Part shown: piece by piece, positions 45,012-56,589 of the stretch
Position numbering within the stretch: position 1 is the stretch's first letter
How the letters are laid out: each line of letters opens with the position of its first letter
NCBI RefSeq assembly: GCF_040954645.1
Contig: NC_092805.1
Location: 18,564,741 to 18,628,740 of the forward strand
Length of the DNA: 64,000 bases
Source: Diabrotica undecimpunctata
Lineage: Eukaryota > Arthropoda > Insecta > Coleoptera > Chrysomelidae
Direction: 5' to 3'
The notes under the pieces: generated by a model
What the model was told of the DNA's origin: nothing
What the model saw: only the letters and a program-made list of their open reading frames with translations
The model's database searches: none
Program-made: the position numbers and the translations under genes

Positions 45012-46022
45012 GTAAGTTAATAATTAATATATTGTTTTTAAAATATATGCGAAGTTGACAAAAACAATATTATAAGCGATCAGTTATTTTATTTAATTAA
45101 CTTGAACTCTCCATATAAAAAGTGATTTCCTACTGAATAGTTTATATTGCATTTATACTCTCCATATAAAAAGTGATTTCTTACTGAATAATTTATATTG
45201 CAATTATATGGGATTAGGCCACAAGTGATTTGTTATTGATAATTGAGTAAATTTTTTAAAGTATTATTTATTGAAATATGTCTAATACTCGTTCAATTTT
45301 CCAGATATATTTTCTTAAGGTGCCATATTTCCAAATATTTATCAGTTTTTAGTTTTTTGGATGTTTTTCGATCTCCATTGCTTACCTAATTACACATTTG
45401 GTCCTATTTTCGACGTTGACTATCAACGTCGTTCCATCCAAGTTTATTTTATGTCCTGTGTTTATGTCATGTGCTAGGATGATGTTTTCTCTTTTCTTGC
45501 GATGGCATTTCGATGTTCTTCTCGTCTAACTTGTATTCTTTGATTTGTCTGTCCAACGTTCGATTTATCGCAGTCTTCACACGGGATCCTATATACTCCT
45601 TTATTTTCCAATGCAACTTTTGTTTATGCTGATGGTAATATGATTGCCATTTTCCTGTCGGTGTGAAATATAGTCTATATATTTTTTTTTTTTAACTTTA
45701 CTGACTTTGTCTGTCGTGCCCTTTATATATGGGAGGATAGTTTTTCCCATTGTTTTTTTTTCGTTTTCTGGATCTTTACTTTTGTTTCAGGATTTATGTG
45801 CCTTTTTAATCATAGACGTATAGCCATTTTTTCTTAAAGCTGTTTTGACTTTCCTTATTTTTATGGTCCACATGTGTTAAATTTTCAGATATTGTGAGTA
45901 AGGTTTTATTGCCGAATTTAATTATGCAGGATGATGGTGTGTGAAATTAAAAAGGTGTCTTTTTAAAACTACTAACTAACTAACTAAAACTAAAACTACT
46001 TTTAATGGTAATAATATTTTAG
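45012..46022 (+). other. Host gene intron (phase 1)
   Basis: 1011 bp from GTAAGT to AATATTTTAG. It contains a tandem of two copies of the words CTCCATATAAAAAGTGATTT (about 45107 and 45160) and a minus-strand Penelope-like fragment. Confidence 0.8.
45340..45950 (-). mobile_element. Penelope-like element fragment in the host intron
   Basis: Minus strand: KVKTALRKNGY, then TILPYIKGTTDKVSKVKKK (about 45755-45690, the conserved LPY-KG--DK-SK block). After a break comes KGVYRIPCEDCDKSNVGQTN (about 45590-45535), the GIY-YIG start, with REEHRNAIA and LAHDINTGHKINLDGTTLIV to about 45420. Frameshifts and stops. It is antisense to the gene, so it is unlikely to be selected in the transcript. Confidence 0.85.
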
Positions 46023-46229
46023 ATTCCGCGATGGCTACAATAAGTCATTTTTCAGCTCCTGCTCCCATTATGTCAAATATTAGAGAAGAAAGATTCGATT
46101 CCATATTCAGCGATCAAGAAAACTACGCAGCCATTGAAGATCTTCAGCAATATGAAAGAAGGAACAGGCGAGCCAGAAGCGAGATGCATTGGCCTAGTAA
46201 AAGAAGAATTGCTTATGACTATGAAACAG
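46023..46229 (+). CDS. Host gene coding exon 2 of 2 visible
   Basis: Acceptor AATATTTTAG, 207 bp (69 codons across the phase), then donor AAACAG|GTAAGA at 46229/46230. Joined to the previous exon the frame is continuous: a split Asn codon, then Ser-Ala-Met. The protein continues TISHFSAPAPIMSNIREERF, then DSIFSDQENYAAIEDLQQYE, a basic patch ERRNRRARSEMHW and KRRIAYDYET. Exon length is a multiple of 3, so skipping would keep the frame. Together the exons give 146 complete codons plus one base. The next exon is not found before 64000, implying a long transposon-filled intron or assembly limits. Function unknown. Confidence 0.8.
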
Positions 46230-46339
46230 GTAAGACATTTTATTTGTAAATGATTTTCTTAATTTTGTATGTTGGATAATATAGAGACCATAGAATGGAT
46301 TGATTAAAAACGAGTACTGATGATAATCTATCAGTGAGC

Positions 46340-48195
46340 AATAGACATGGTTGCTGCATCACTTTTGAATATGTATTTTTTGTGTTTGTGAACATTTTGT
46401 GTTTGTTAGTTTGCGGATGATATTATTTCTGGCGCTAACTTTTTTCTTGATATCTTGACAGTGATATCGATAAGACAGAGTTCTCTCCAGACGTACGCCG
46501 AGGTATTTTGGCGTCTCATTGTGTTCTGGCATCTGACCAGGCCATTCCACTTCCAGTGTCCTTCGGGCATGCTTATTTCTAAGGTGGAAAGCACACACCT
46601 GGGTTTTTGTAGGATTGGGTTTCAGATGGTTTTCGATTATAGTATAGTGCTTAGTCTTCTAGGGCATCAGTCAGTTTTACTTCGACTTCATTGAAGGTAC
46701 TTCCTTGAGCTACCACGAGCATTTTCCGGATCTAAACTCTGCTTGTTTAGGAATAATTTTAGTGTCCACAGATTCAGCGATCCGGTTTAGTATCATTCTT
46801 TCGAACGCCTTGAAAAGATGAAACAAAAGAGAGACAGGTCTAAAACTCTTTGTATCCGCCGGATCCTTTCCTGGTTTTAAGAGGGCCACCACTCTAGCTT
46901 TCCTCCAGATTTTGGAGATTTGGAATGTACAGACGCAACAGTTCATCATTTTTACGAGCCACTCTAGGGTTTTTGGTCCAAAGTGTTTTATTTGTTTTGT
47001 TCGTATATTGTCTAGGTCAACCGCTTTATTATCTGTCATTATTTGGTGGATCGCACCTCTCATATCCTCCAGACAAAAGGAGGTACCTAGAATATCCTCT
47101 TCTTCATTGATATTTCGTTGTACTCTCACTTTGTTCTTCCTTGATGTTGTCTTACCATTTGTCAGGAGACGATGAACTATCTGATCGGATGTGACTTTTG
47201 TCAGATTAGGTGCCGGTGTTGCCAAGATTCCGAATTAATTTCCAAGTGCATCTGCTGTTTTGTTTCATGTCTAGACTCGTGATCAGCTTGCATTACCTGT
47301 CCATTCTGTTGGCGGATATCACCTGTAGCACTTCCTCTCTAGACTGTATTATTGCTTCCGAAAAGGGATCATCTTCATATAGCTGCTCGTATCTTTTAAG
47401 TAGGGGTTTAGATTCATCATTTAACCCCGCTATATATTCGGTTCGGCAACCTCTAGGGATATATTTTCGTGATATTTATTTTACGATTTGTACAAATTTA
47501 TCATATGAATCAGAGTACGGGTCTAGCTGAGAAACTTCTTGATCTAATGCTTCAGCGAATTTTTCCCATTTTACTTTCGTGAAATTGACCCTTCCCTCGA
47601 AGGGAACGATTTCTTATCTGATTGCCGCGTTTTAAAAGCAATTTATTGGTCTGTGCTTTGTTTTGGGAGGGCGTTTTCAACAATTTTTGTCTCCAATCCT
47701 GTCGCTGACAAATATATTGTCTGGGTTGCAACCTCTGTGCCATCTTCCGCTGTTGAAAGACGCGGGCTGTTTTGGATTATGAATAAGTTTGAGGTTCATG
47801 TTTTCAGCCCAATTTTTTAGTTCTTCACCATTGGAGTCTGTTTCGATATACCCCCACGCGATACTGTGACAATTGAAGTCACCCAGTATGAATTTTATTT
47901 GCTATGATTGAAAGTTATCCGGTTCCTCAAAAACAAAGTCAGCGTTTGGCGGTTTGTAGATGGACGTTACCGTACAAGACTTTAGTTCCACTGTGAGGAT
48001 CTCGATGTCATCTCGATATGTTAAAGATGTGGAAACTATGTCGGTATCTGGTCCGATGAAGACTGTGGTCTGTGTGGTCTCTCCAGTACAAATCTCATAC
48101 CTCGAATCCTTTTTCTGCGACTTGCAGTACCTCGATGGGTTTCTTGAACCAGTAGGACATCTATACCGTGTTGTCTGCACATATAATGACTTATA
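46340..48195 (-). mobile_element. Jockey-like LINE, endonuclease to RT, catalytic core deleted
   Basis: Minus strand from 48190: endonuclease pieces ILTVELKSCTVTSIYKPPNA (about 48010-47950), then VILGDFNCHS in the decayed stretch, WGYIETDSNGEELKNW and FNSGRWHRGCNPDNIF. A linker follows, then a 171-residue frame (47225-46710) with AVDLDNIRTKQIKHFGPKTL and RKARVVALLKPGKDPADTKS, then FRPVSLLFHLFKAFERMIL. After SGKCSW the sequence jumps to STFNEVEVKLTDALE, so motifs A-C are deleted. YLGVRLERTLSYRYHC (46508-46460) is from the thumb. Dead copy in the host intron. Confidence 0.88.
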
Positions 48196-48199
48196 AAAA

Positions 48200-49335
48200 G
48201 TGACTTGCGGAACAAAAAAAGTTGGTTGACCTACCAGAAATTTGCCAGATTTTTTTAATCGACGCGACGTTTAAATTAAACAGTAACTTATACCTATTTA
48301 TTTCTAAGAATAAAACACTGAAAACTGCTCTTTGTAGCAATATTTTTACGACATTAGGTCACAGGTCATTATTTTTATATAATACCTGCCCAAGTTTTAA
48401 ATGCCGTACAAAATTGTTTGGTCAAAAAAACTTGTGGTAAGTTTATCTTACCTGTGAATCACCTGTACCGATAAGAATTGACGACATAGTTTGTAAAGTT
48501 TTTATAACATCTTGTAGTATTGTTTTATATGTGATTCATGCTGGGTCTAAGGACTTATTAAAAATCTCCCATGGGCTTGTAGACTAATCTTTGTATTGTG
48601 GCGATTAACCTAAAGTCAAAAGAAAAACCTATAAGGTACATTCTTTATTTTTCATTTTTCATAATCAATAAGATATTTTTATTTTATGTTTATCCACTGA
48701 GTACAGCCCCATAATCAATCACATAAAAAGGCGATCTTGTTAAAAAATTGTGATAAAAAATTACACATTTCGTTAAATAATCTGCATATTAACAACTTTA
48801 CAAGGTTTTAAAACCTTCACGTCAGACTACTGTTCTAAATTCCATATTGATACGTGTATAACTTATTAAGATTTTAGTATACACCCATTTGTATGCCGGT
48901 CTGTTGCTTCATGAAAATTCATGGTTCAGTAGAGTGGTATTTTCTGGTATGGATATACCCACGCGATGATTTTTTTTGAAATTTATTAGGAACGAAATGT
49001 TGGCGAGTAACAAAAACAAGCTTCATGCTGGTTTTTAAGTGTCTTGTTTGTTGATAATAAGAACAGTTTAAATTTGTGAGATACGAGGACACTTCAAATA
49101 CGCGCCTATATTACATATTATAGTCAATTTGTAAGAAGATAATGAAGAAATCTACCAAAGGTAAATGGTAGACAACTTCAAAAATAACTAACTAAACATA
49201 AACGTATTAAACCCGTATTAAAGTATGTTTATTATTGCTTGTTGTATGTATTATATATATTGCTTATTGTTTTTCGCTCGACAATAACTAGATGGCATAC
49301 TAATGTTGCTTATTGCTACCGAAATGACCTCTGTC
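48200..49335. other. Non-coding, no feature recognised
   Basis: AT-rich. An open stretch at 48222-48440 has no supported homology. Confidence 0.4.
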
Positions 49336-49339
49336 TGAA

Positions 49340-49546
49340 ACTGTCGTGACTGACATCGTTGGGACCGACAACTTTGGGCCCGATGGTTGGTGTGTATTTG
49401 TAGGCTTGTTGACCGATAAAACCAAAATTTTGGTTTAAAACCAAATCCGATTTGGTTGTAAAACCAAATCGGTACAACTCTTTTTGTAGGTCAACAAGCC
49501 TACACACACATCAACCGTCGGGTCCAATATTGTCGGTCACGACAGT
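49340..49546. repeat. Foldback/MITE-like inverted repeat
   Basis: The left arm (49340-49414) contains CTGTCGTGACTGACA and GTAGGCTTGTTGACC. The right arm (49489-49546) contains GGTCAACAAGCCTAC and TTGTCGGTCACGACAG. The arms match with several differences and gaps. The loop is itself palindromic, built from AAACCAAATC.GATTTGGTT units. No coding capacity and no clear target duplication found. Confidence 0.85.
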
Positions 49547-49739
49547 TGGGTGGTCTTGTCGGGACGTGTAGGCCGATTTGTCGAACAAGCGGATTTAAAA
49601 AATAAATGAAGTAAACATTAAAAAGTATTAACACAAACGTGTTAAAAAATAAATAAAAAGTGTATAAGTCGCACTATTATAGTCGCATTATTATAGAGTT
49701 AGCAAACATTTCGTCAAAATCAATTATAAATTTTATAAA

Positions 49740-50060
49740 ATGAACAATCACCGATTTATCACCATCTTTGCCTGTCCTTTGTCTTCAAATTCCCAAACTC
49801 CATTGCCTTCTACTCCAGGATATTCTTGGTCTCCCTCTTTTACGCCTTGCTGGTCGATTCCATCTAAATACTCCACTGGATTTTCTACTTTATTTATACG
49901 TAAAATATTCGTTTCTCTTCTATTGCTTAACATATCTGTGACATTTAATTTATCTCTAATGGCCCCGTTAGTAATTCTGTCGCATCTTGATGTTCTGGAA
50001 CTCTCTCGAAGATAGTCCATCTCTACTACATAAATAACTTTCCCTTTGTAGTCCACAAAG
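49740..50060 (-). mobile_element. LINE C-terminal remnant
   Basis: Minus strand: VVEMDYLRESSRTSRCDRIT, NGAIRDKLNVTDML, then after a frame change ARRKRGRPRISWSRRQWS and, back in the first frame, EDKGQAKMVINR. This is the typical 'VEMDYLRRS-R-SR-DRI-NEAIR' and 'RGRPR--W' end of one RTE-like group, a different group from its plus-strand neighbour. The residues before VVEMDYL (YFVDYKGKVIY) are not family-like. Confidence 0.65.
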
Positions 50061-50149
50061 TATCTTCCAATCCGAGTCATCGGGAGTCTATCCATGGGAA
50101 CATGATTTTCACGTTCTGCAAAAGGAAATATGACGCTTCATAAGATGTC

Positions 50150-51290
50150 AAAGAACGGAGGTAAAGGAACTTATAGAACCACAAACACATAAAAAAGGAT
50201 ACCTGGATTGACTACCTAAAAAAGCTTTATGTAGAGGTAGAACAAACGACGCTAGAACCGGAAATACCAGAAATTACCACAAATGAAGAACTTAATATAA
50301 ATGTACAGGAAGTTCGGAAAATACTTGAACATCTGAAGAACAGAAAACCAGCAGGTAAAGACGGGATACCAAACGAATTACTGAAATATTGTGGAGCGGC
50401 AATGACAGAACAATTAACAACATTAATTAATAAAATTATAAATCACAATAAAATACCGGAAGAATGGAGTACGAGCGAACTTATTCTACTATTCAAAAAG
50501 GCAGATAAAAAAACAGGCAGAAAACTACAGAGGTATAAACTACTACGCTAAAACTTTTTCAGGGTTTTTGTAGTGGAAGATCGTGTACAGATGCAATATT
50601 CGTTATAAAGCAAATTACAGAAATCACTAGAGTATAATAGACCAGCATTTCTGTGTCTAATTGACCAAAGAAAGACTCAAAAATGTAATCCATCTTCTAT
50701 ATAATAGAGAAGTTCCCCTAAATATTATAAAACCTATCGAAAACATTTACCCAAACAACAAAATGGAAGTCAGAATAGATGGGCAACTTACAGAATATAT
50801 AGTACTAGGTAGCGGAATAAAATAAGGGGATTCATTGAGCTCCATGCTCTTCAATTTGATCATGGATGAAATAATCAAAAGCATTAACAAAGGAAGAGGA
50901 TAAAGAATGGAAAACAAAGAAATAATAATACTCTGTTACGCAGACGACGCAATATTGATAGCCCAAGATGAAGATAGTCTGCAAAAACTGGTACACAGAT
51001 TTAACATACGAGCAAAAAAATTTAATATGACAATCTCATCTCAAAAAAACTAAAAAAATAGTAGTCAGCAAAGAACCAACCAGATGTAAAATAGAAATTG
51101 ATGGCATTAGTATTAAACACATAATGAAAATAAAATACCTGGGAATTACACTGTCTAGCTATGGAAACCTAGACAAAGAAGTGAGAGATCAAGTCCAAAA
51201 AGCAAATAGATTGACAGATGGTCATATGGAGTGACAACATTCCATAGAGGTTGCTTATAAAGAGGAAGAAGAAGAAGAAGAAGATATTTA
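50150..51290 (+). mobile_element. RTE-like LINE RT, nearly continuous but stop-containing
   Basis: Plus strand: NEELNINVQEVRKILEHLKN, RKPAGKDGIPNELLK, EEWSTSELILLFKKADKKTG, RPAFLCLIDQRKT-like motif A region (damaged), KMEVRIDGQLTEYIVLGSGI, GDSLSSMLFNLIMDEIIKSI (B) and ILCYADDAILIAQDED (C, 50928-50975). VVSKEPTRCKIEIDGISIKH and IKYLGITLSSYGN follow. The 3' tail is (AGA)n-like at 51265-51284. A few stops and frameshifts break it. YADD itself is intact. Same family as 12.4-13.6 kb. Confidence 0.88.
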
Positions 51291-51291
51291 G

Positions 51292-52384
51292 TGCTTTTAA
51301 TTATTAAAATTTGTATTTTAAGATTTTTTTAGTTTGTGTACGTTTGTGTACGAACACTATCAACTTTGGAAAAGAATATCAATAGACCTCTTTTGTTTAA
51401 AATGACTCAAACAATCTAAATTATCTGATTTTTTAATTCCTGTACAAAAATTTCCCCCACCACCCTTCAGATTTGTTTAAAGGATTCTTTTTTGAACAGG
51501 AATCCGCAAAGAAACCGAATCAGAAACTTCTTGTTACGGGAGCGGCCTCACAACCTGGACTAAGAGCGACCTGATTTCTTAAATTCGCTTCTTCTTATAA
51601 CGTAATTTATCTTCTTCCATTAGTTCTTTACAGACTTGATATTCTTTTACCACGTAAGTTTTTACATAAAATAGTTTAAATTGTATGTTCTGATTAATTG
51701 ATGACTATCATCGATTAAACATCTTCAAATGCCCTTGTATATTTTAAAAAACGTTAATTTATTGCTTCAAAATTCTTAAAAATATCAAGGTTTTTAACAC
51801 TAACCATTTTATATATGTATTTAAACCTAAAGTTGTGACAAAATTTATATCGACATTTCAAACTTAATTAATTATTAATGTCTAAAGTATTTTTCTTAAT
51901 TATAATTTGGGATTTTACGATATTTATTTACTATCAACAAAACCACTTTCACTAATGTGTATCGTTAAAAGGTCATGCCACACCAACTAAAGAGAGTTAG
52001 AATACCAAAAGGACTAAGATCGTACAAACATGCAGTCAAAATTTTCAGAAATTTTATATTTCGTCTCCTTTTCTTTTATAGTTCGTAATACGTGGAAGCT
52101 CTCTAATATCACTCGAACTGAGCATGACAGATCGACTTTATATTTAGGTTTTTTTTATTATTTTTTTAATAAACAGTTTTTATCCCCATTACCTTAAAAA
52201 ATACGACTTCATCGACATCGACATGACGATTTCACGACGATATTAGACATTTTCATATCAAACAATAAAATTAGATACATTCCGATAGTACAACGAATAT
52301 ACCATTATGTAACAATGAAATTTACAGTAGATAATATTAAAAATTTACGAATAGAAATATTAACTTTTCGTCTTCTTCTTCTTT
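51292..52384. other. Non-coding, no feature recognised
   Basis: AT-rich sequence between two LINEs. Confidence 0.4.
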
Positions 52385-53160
52385 AAGTGCCGTCTCCCGA
52401 TCGGAGGTTGGATATCATCATCACTATCTTTACTCTATCTACTGCTGCTCTGAAGAGTTCTATAGAACTGCATTTAAACCAGTCCCTTAAATTCTTCATG
52501 ACACTCTCCTTCTTCCTACACTCCTTCCTCCTCTTATCTTTTCCTGTATTATCAGCCGTAGCAGTTCATATCGCTGTCTGCTCATTACGTGTCCCAGATA
52601 TTGACTCTATCTTATTTTTATTTTGTTTATTATTTCGTATTCTTTGCCCATTTCTCGCAATTCTTCCGTGTTAGTTTTCTTCTGTGTCCATGCTATTCTA
52701 AGTATCCTCCTGTAACACCACATTTCAAAGGACTGGAACTTATTTACGTGTTCTTGCTTTAATGTCCAGCTTTCAAGTCTGTTGCAGAGAATTGTTTTCA
52801 TTTTTACAAACGCATTTCTTGCTCTTTCTAACCTGGCTCTTATTTCGGTTGTTTGATCATTATTTTCTGAAATCCAGGTTTCTGGGTATTTGTATTTATG
52901 AACCCTTTCTATCGGTACATTTTCCAAATGTATGCTTGTTGGTATATTTGTTTTCTTTGTTATTATCATGTATTTGGACTTTTTTATATTCATTTTTAGT
53001 CCATATTTTTCACAGAAACTGTTTGTTTTGTTTAGCAGTAATTGGAGTTGTTCAGCAGAGCTTGCCATAATCATAGTGTCATCTGAATATCTTATATTGT
53101 TAATAGATCTTCCGGTAATTATTATTCCTTCACTTTGAGAGTAATGCTTCTTCAAAAATG
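52385..53160 (-). mobile_element. RTE-like 'endonuclease-RT' LINE, motif C to 3' end
   Basis: Minus strand: KHYSQSEGIIITGRSINNIR, then YSDDTMIMASS (motif C with Ser-Asp-Asp), KYGLKMNIKKSKYM, SENNDQTTEIRARLERARNA, a shortened linker, SWTLKQEHVNKFQSFEMW and CYRRILRIAWTQKKTN. The frame ends at about 52607. Beyond a frame change the tail decays (GTRNEQTAI). The 3' end carries AAGAAGAAGAAG near 52372-52383. Truncated 5'. Confidence 0.8.
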
Positions 53161-53164
53161 GCTT

Positions 53165-54265
53165 CACTATGTACATTAAATTAATGGGGACATAATACTT
53201 ACAAATTGTTTGTAAGTAAGACTTCCACCATTGTTGCAACAAAATTTTTTACTTTGCTTAAGAAGACCATATGGATAAAAGGCCATTTCCCCCACTCACG
53301 ATGTATAATGTAGATAAGACATCTGTGAGTACAGTACCAAGATAAAACTGTAAGATTATTATGTTCTTTGCCCTGCAGTTCCATAAACGATTGTATGTAT
53401 ATACTCAATTGGTAAGCTTGAATTATATAATGTCGATTTCAATATAATTATTTACATTTAACATACATTTACTTATATTTTGGCCAAAAACTTTATAGAT
53501 CATAAATATTATGCTTGTATAAATGATATCACCACCATATATTAAACCGCCCATTAAAATTATCCTCATACTCATTTGGGTGGTTTAATAGTGAATTTCC
53601 TTGTTTCAAGTCTAGATCTAAGATTATTTCTAATTGTCTTCCCCGTTTCAATGACAATATTTGTTTTGGTAAATTTATTAAATATAGATTCTATTCCTGA
53701 TAGCGTTCGTGAAAACATCTTAAAAACAGTAATTATTGTTGTCCTCAACCAACAGGAAGGAATAATTATTTCGAAAATAACTTTCAACCTTCAGGGCCCG
53801 AATTATTGTCAGTACTATTCGTAATTCTTTCGTAAATTGTAAATCGAGATAAAAATGTAAAAAGCTATTGTTGCGTTATACCAGTTTGTATGCAATTCAA
53901 GGCACACCTTTACGACCATTGGAAATATAAGGATGAACGTTAAGATTGATTTTGTTTGTTGCTCTTGTTATTTTTCTTATTTTTTGTTTTGTTGCTGTAC
54001 TAAAATCAGAATAGATATATTATTACAGAAGTTATGAGTATATCGCTTCCTAAAACTATATCTCGTATTAGTGGTATTTTTCATACGAAACCAAAAAACC
54101 GTTAATTAAAATTGAAGTCTCTAAACTAAAAGAACTCGTTATGATTTTCCGGTAAGGAAAAGAGTATTACAAATTGTTTTTGTTTTATTTATAACTGCAT
54201 TTTGTTTACTATCTAATAATATGTCATAGCAATAAGTAAATTTCGGACCATTACCTCGTTAAAGT
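53165..54265. other. Non-coding, no feature recognised
   Basis: AT-rich. Short open frames at 53576-53824 on both strands overlap each other and show no family resemblance. Confidence 0.4.
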
Positions 54266-54269
54266 AACA

Positions 54270-56550
54270 TGTGGGAGGAGGCTGGAAGAAAAAGAGAAAT
54301 CGAACAATAAAACGAAGAGAAAGTACAATATTGAAAAACTTAAGGAAGTAGAAATAAAAAATAAATATGAAGAAGAAATAAATAAAATTCTACAACAATG
54401 TGACCAAAATTTACAGACAGATCAAGCATGGGAACAAATTAAATCTGCCGTAGGAGAAGCTAACGAGTTAAGTGCGACTCCAAGAGAAGTACAAACAAAG
54501 ATTGGTTTGACGAAGAGTGTCAGGCGACAGCAAAGGAAAAGAAGAAGATCAGAAAACAAATATTAACAGAGAATAGAGTGTGCAAAAATCAAGAATATAG
54601 AATAATTCGAGGAAGATTGAAAGCTCTGTGTAGAAGGAAAAAGAGATACAACAATGAGTTGAAATTAAAAGAGATAGAAGAGAAGTTTAAAAACAAATAG
54701 GTGAGGTCGTTCTATCAGGACGTTAAAAAGATGGGAAAAGGTTATCAAAGCCACTGTAGTTATATGAAAGGTAAAGACGGAAATTTAATTAGCGATCCGG
54801 CAGAAATAATGACGGAATGGAAAAGACATTTTGAAGAATTATTGAACGGTGAGGTGGAGCACGAAGCAGTAGACAACTGGACGGTTGGAGAATATGCGAT
54901 AGTTGAAAGGCAGCCTACGCAGGAGGAGATGGTGACAGCAATACAAGAAATGAAAAATAACAGAAGGTAAAAATGACATATGCATAGAAATGATCAAGTT
55001 TGGTGGAGAACAACTACAAAGAAAAATATACCAGCTACTAGGGCAAGTATGGGAAAAGGAAATAATGCCATCGGAGTGGTATGAGGCCCGCATATGCCCT
55101 CTGCATGAAAAAGGAGACAAACTGAAGTGTGACAACCATAGAGGTATAGCCTTACTAGACACGGTATACAAAATCTTGGCAAGAATATTGAGATATAAAC
55201 TAAATTGCTATACGGAAACAATCCTACATGAGTATCAGGCCGCCTTTAGAAAGGATAGATCTACTGCAGACCAAATCTTCTCATTAAAGGAGATACAAAC
55301 CACTTTCCCCAAAGTGGGAAAAGCCCTGGGGCAAAGTTCCCCAGCATGTTTTGTTTGTGGATTTTAGATAAGCATATGATAGAGTCGATAGAGTCAAAAT
55401 GTATCGAGCAATGGAACATTTGGGTATACCAAAGAAACTGATCCGGCTAGTTAAAATGACACTAAATAACTTAACGTGTAAAACTGCTTGGCAGGGGCAC
55501 ATATCAGAACACTTTACGGTTGCAAAAGGCTTGAGACAGGGAGATCCTTTATCCACTACAATATTCAACTTAGTGTTAGAAACTGTAATCAGAAAAGCAG
55601 CATGAAGGTGGAAGAAACGATCATGAACAATGAGCACCAGTGCTTGGCATTTGCTTACGATCTAACGATCCTAGCAAAAACCGAGAGAAAATAAAGAAGA
55701 GTTGTGAAGAAAATCATTGAAGAAGCACAGAAATTCGGATTGGAACTAAATGAACCAAATATATAATCATGGGAGGGACAGAAGAGAAAAAAGAAGACTT
55801 TAGTGTGAGGTCTGTAAGTGGTAAAAGCTATAGTTTTAAAAGGGTGGACAAATTTGAATACCTGGGTGTAGTTTTCGATGAAAATGGAAAAGAGAAATGG
55901 GAGCTCAAAGCCAGAATACCAAAAGGGAATAAAAAATCAGGTAGTTTAAGAGCCCTACTGAACTCAAAATACGTTTCTAGACAAGGTAAAATATATAGTA
56001 TACGTATAAATATATAGTACTTGTAAAATAAATAAAATATATTTGAATATATAAAACAGTAATTCGACCCACAGTAACATATGCCGGTGAGACATGGACA
56101 TTAAATAAGAAGGAAGAGGATACTCTGGAACGATGAGAAATGAAAATATTGAGTCGCATATTCGGAGGACGGAAGACAGAAGATGGTTCGGAGAGAAGAA
56201 CCAACAATGAATTAATAGGTTTATACAAAGAACCTACCATAACTAAGTTCATCAAGTCACAAAGAATCAGATGGTTGGGACATGTGGAAAGAATGGCAGC
56301 AAACAGAATGCTTAAACTAGTATATAGCCATATTGTATGGCCAATAATCAGATAATAACCAGAAAACTAATCGGCCCCAAAAGAAGAGGTAGATCCAGAA
56401 CGAGGTGGATTAGTGAAGTGGAGGAAGACCTCAAACACGTGAAGGTGGGGACTGGAAAAGAAAAGCACAAAATAGAAGCGAATGGAGAAATATTGTCTAC
56501 CAGGTCCTTCAGAGTAGTTAAGAATGTTGTATATACATATTTAAGTTGAA
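54270..56550 (+). mobile_element. RTE-like LINE ORF2, long decayed copy
   Basis: Plus strand in shifting frames: DWFDEECQATAKEKKKIRK (54510), RSFYQDVKKMGKGYQSHCSY, GNLISDPAEIMTEWKRHFEE and LLNGEVE, then EWYEARICPLHEKGDKLKCD, NHRGIALLDTVYKILARIL and EYQAAFRKDRSTADQIFSLK. Motif A is damaged near 55365 (VDFR*AYDRV). VAKGLRQGDPLSTTIFNLVL (B) follows. At motif C, FAYDLTILAKTE (about 55648-55683), the first catalytic Asp is Tyr. FEYLGVVFDENG comes next. A ~75-bp AT-rich insert near 55985-56060 precedes VIRPTVTYAGETWTL. The end reads RIFGGRKTEDGSERRTNNEL, then RIRWLGHVERMAANR and GRSRTRWISEVEEDLK. Confidence 0.9.
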
Positions 56551-56589
56551 GTTTTGTTTAAAATAATTGTAATTAGTTAATATTAGGAT

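Noticed and set aside
48222..48440. 72-codon frame with a DATFK word recalling MULE transposases
   Set aside because: Only one weak word; no further catalytic blocks or terminal repeats.
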